Below are positions 5,113-5,796 of a stretch of DNA of 5,796 nt, one piece after another. The stretch's first letter is position 1. Each line of letters starts with the position of its first letter. Position numbers and translations under genes: made by a program. Under the pieces are notes generated by a model. The model saw only the letters and a list, made by a program, of their open reading frames with translations, did no database searches and had not been told where the DNA came from. The stretch is from Spirochaetota bacterium (GTDB taxonomy: Bacteria > Spirochaetota > Spirochaetia > Treponematales > UBA12059): positions 1-5,796 of the forward strand of contig JAKLIU010000135.1 in assembly GCA_022709445.1 (NCBI GenBank). The letters run 5' to 3'.

Positions 5113-5796
5113 CTAGAACACCGGCTGGGCCCGCAGGGCCGGGTCTCCCGGGAGCAGGTTCAGTTCCTTCCACTGCATGAAGGCGGGCAGCTCCCCGCGC
5201 GGCTCCACCGCCAGCTGGAATATCCCGCAGTTCCCGGTGGACAGGAGCGGCATCCACGACTCGCAGCCGAAGGTCACGCGCACCAGCCACTGGATGGTGC
5301 CGCCGTGGGACAGGGCAAGCACGTCCCCGCCGGATTCCGCGGCCTCGCGCCTGAGCACCGCCCAGGCGGCGCGCGCCCGGTCCGCCAGCTGGTGCGAGCG
5401 TTCCGCGTCCGACACCCCCTCCCAGCTCATGTGCGCGAACCGGGCCCAGTCCTCCGGATGGCGCTCCCTCGCCTCGTCCAGGGTCAGCCCGGAAAATTTG
5501 CCGGTGTCCAGTTCCACCAGGAGCGGTTCTCGCCGCGGGGCCGGGAGGCCGGCCTCCGAGCACAGGATGTCGGCGGTCTCCGCGGCGCGCGACAGGGGCG
5601 AGCAGAGGGTCCGCGCCACGGGCCTGCCCCGGAACCACGCGCCTGCCTGCCGGGCCTGGTCCCGGCCGCGGTCGTTGAGCGGGAAGTCGCTCCTGCCCTG
5701 CACGCGGTTCTGGGCGTTGGCGACGCTCTCGCCGTGCCTCACGATGTAGAAGTTGACCGCCCTGCCGAGTCCCGCGAAGAACGGCGCGTCGATGCC
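5113..5796 (-). CDS. Histidine phosphatase family protein (phosphoglycerate mutase-like), 5' end outside window
   Basis: The last 227 residues and the stop are present. NFYIVRHGESVAN (residues 15-27 of the visible part) is the N-terminal strand and RHG motif with the phosphate-accepting His21. CSPLSRAAETADIL follows with the second phosphate-binding Arg. ELDTGKFSGLTLDEARERHPE carries the usual acidic donor region after 'LxE'. LALSHGGTIQWL holds the second catalytic His. These features fit a phosphomonoesterase of the GpmB/CobC-like branch; the substrate is unknown. A GTG at 5742 is the only in-frame start codon visible, but it lies inside FYIVRHG and would delete the first core strand. The frame stays open to the window edge (GIDAPFFAGLGRAV before the strand), so the true start is beyond 5796 and an N-terminal extension of at least 14 residues exists. 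The gene converges on the pseudouridine synthase with a 12-base gap. Confidence 0.9.
   Translation of the reverse strand, partial: GIDAPFFAGLGRAVNFYIVRHGESVANAQNRVQGRSDFPLNDRGRDQARQAGAWFRGRPVARTLCSPLSRAAETADILCSEAGLPAPRREPLLVELDTGKFSGLTLDEARERHPEDWARFAHMSWEGVSDAERSHQLADRARAAWAVLRREAAESGGDVLALSHGGTIQWLVRVTFGCESWMPLLSTGNCGIFQLAVEPRGELPAFMQWKELNLLPGDPALRAQPVF

Noticed and set aside
5101..5145. Terminator between the pseudouridine synthase and the phosphatase
   Set aside because: Only a 4-base stem (GCGG/CCGC at 5101-5112) and a short GGCCC/GGGCC stem inside the phosphatase gene are present, without T-runs. This is expected by chance in such GC-rich sequence.

Overview
The window is GC-rich bacterial chromosome (clearly above 60% GC by eye) holding six protein-coding genes. 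The genes at the two edges are cut by the window. I see no rRNA, tRNA, CRISPR array, transposase, integrase or phage gene. The gene content is ordinary and gives no firm taxonomy. A free-living, GC-rich environmental bacterium fits, and the DUF1015 and S4-less RluA proteins remind me of spirochaete and related genomes, but that is recollection and low confidence.

Layout, left to right. (1) On the minus strand, a short-chain dehydrogenase (964-1929) is followed by an FAD-dependent oxidoreductase of the phytoene desaturase/retinol saturase type (967 to beyond base 1). Their stop and start codons overlap as ATGA, so they form a tightly coupled two-gene unit with a good sigma70-like promoter at 1957-1985. 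(2) Divergent from it, a small five-helix membrane protein of the DUF2269 type lies on the plus strand (2035-2634). (3) A 229-base convergent gap holds a GC-rich hairpin that could terminate transcription from both sides, then a 120-base imperfect palindrome built from CACGGAGG-like units. (4) A full-length DUF1015 protein lies on the minus strand (2864-4198), with the best promoter in the window (TTGACC, 17 bases, CATAAT). (5) Divergent from it, an RluA-family RNA pseudouridine synthase without an S4 domain is on the plus strand (4414-5100). (6) Converging on it after only 12 bases, a histidine phosphatase is on the minus strand (5113 to beyond 5796) with its 5' end outside the window.

How the genes relate: only the dehydrogenase and oxidoreductase pair looks like a functional unit, probably successive redox steps on one hydrophobic or polyisoprenoid-like substrate (inference). 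The others are single-gene transcription units with alternating orientation, typical of housekeeping or accessory chromosome. I do not see a clear new multi-gene system. The items most worth a second look are the palindromic repeat, the coupled redox pair, the uncharacterised DUF1015 protein and the phosphatase's N-terminal extension.
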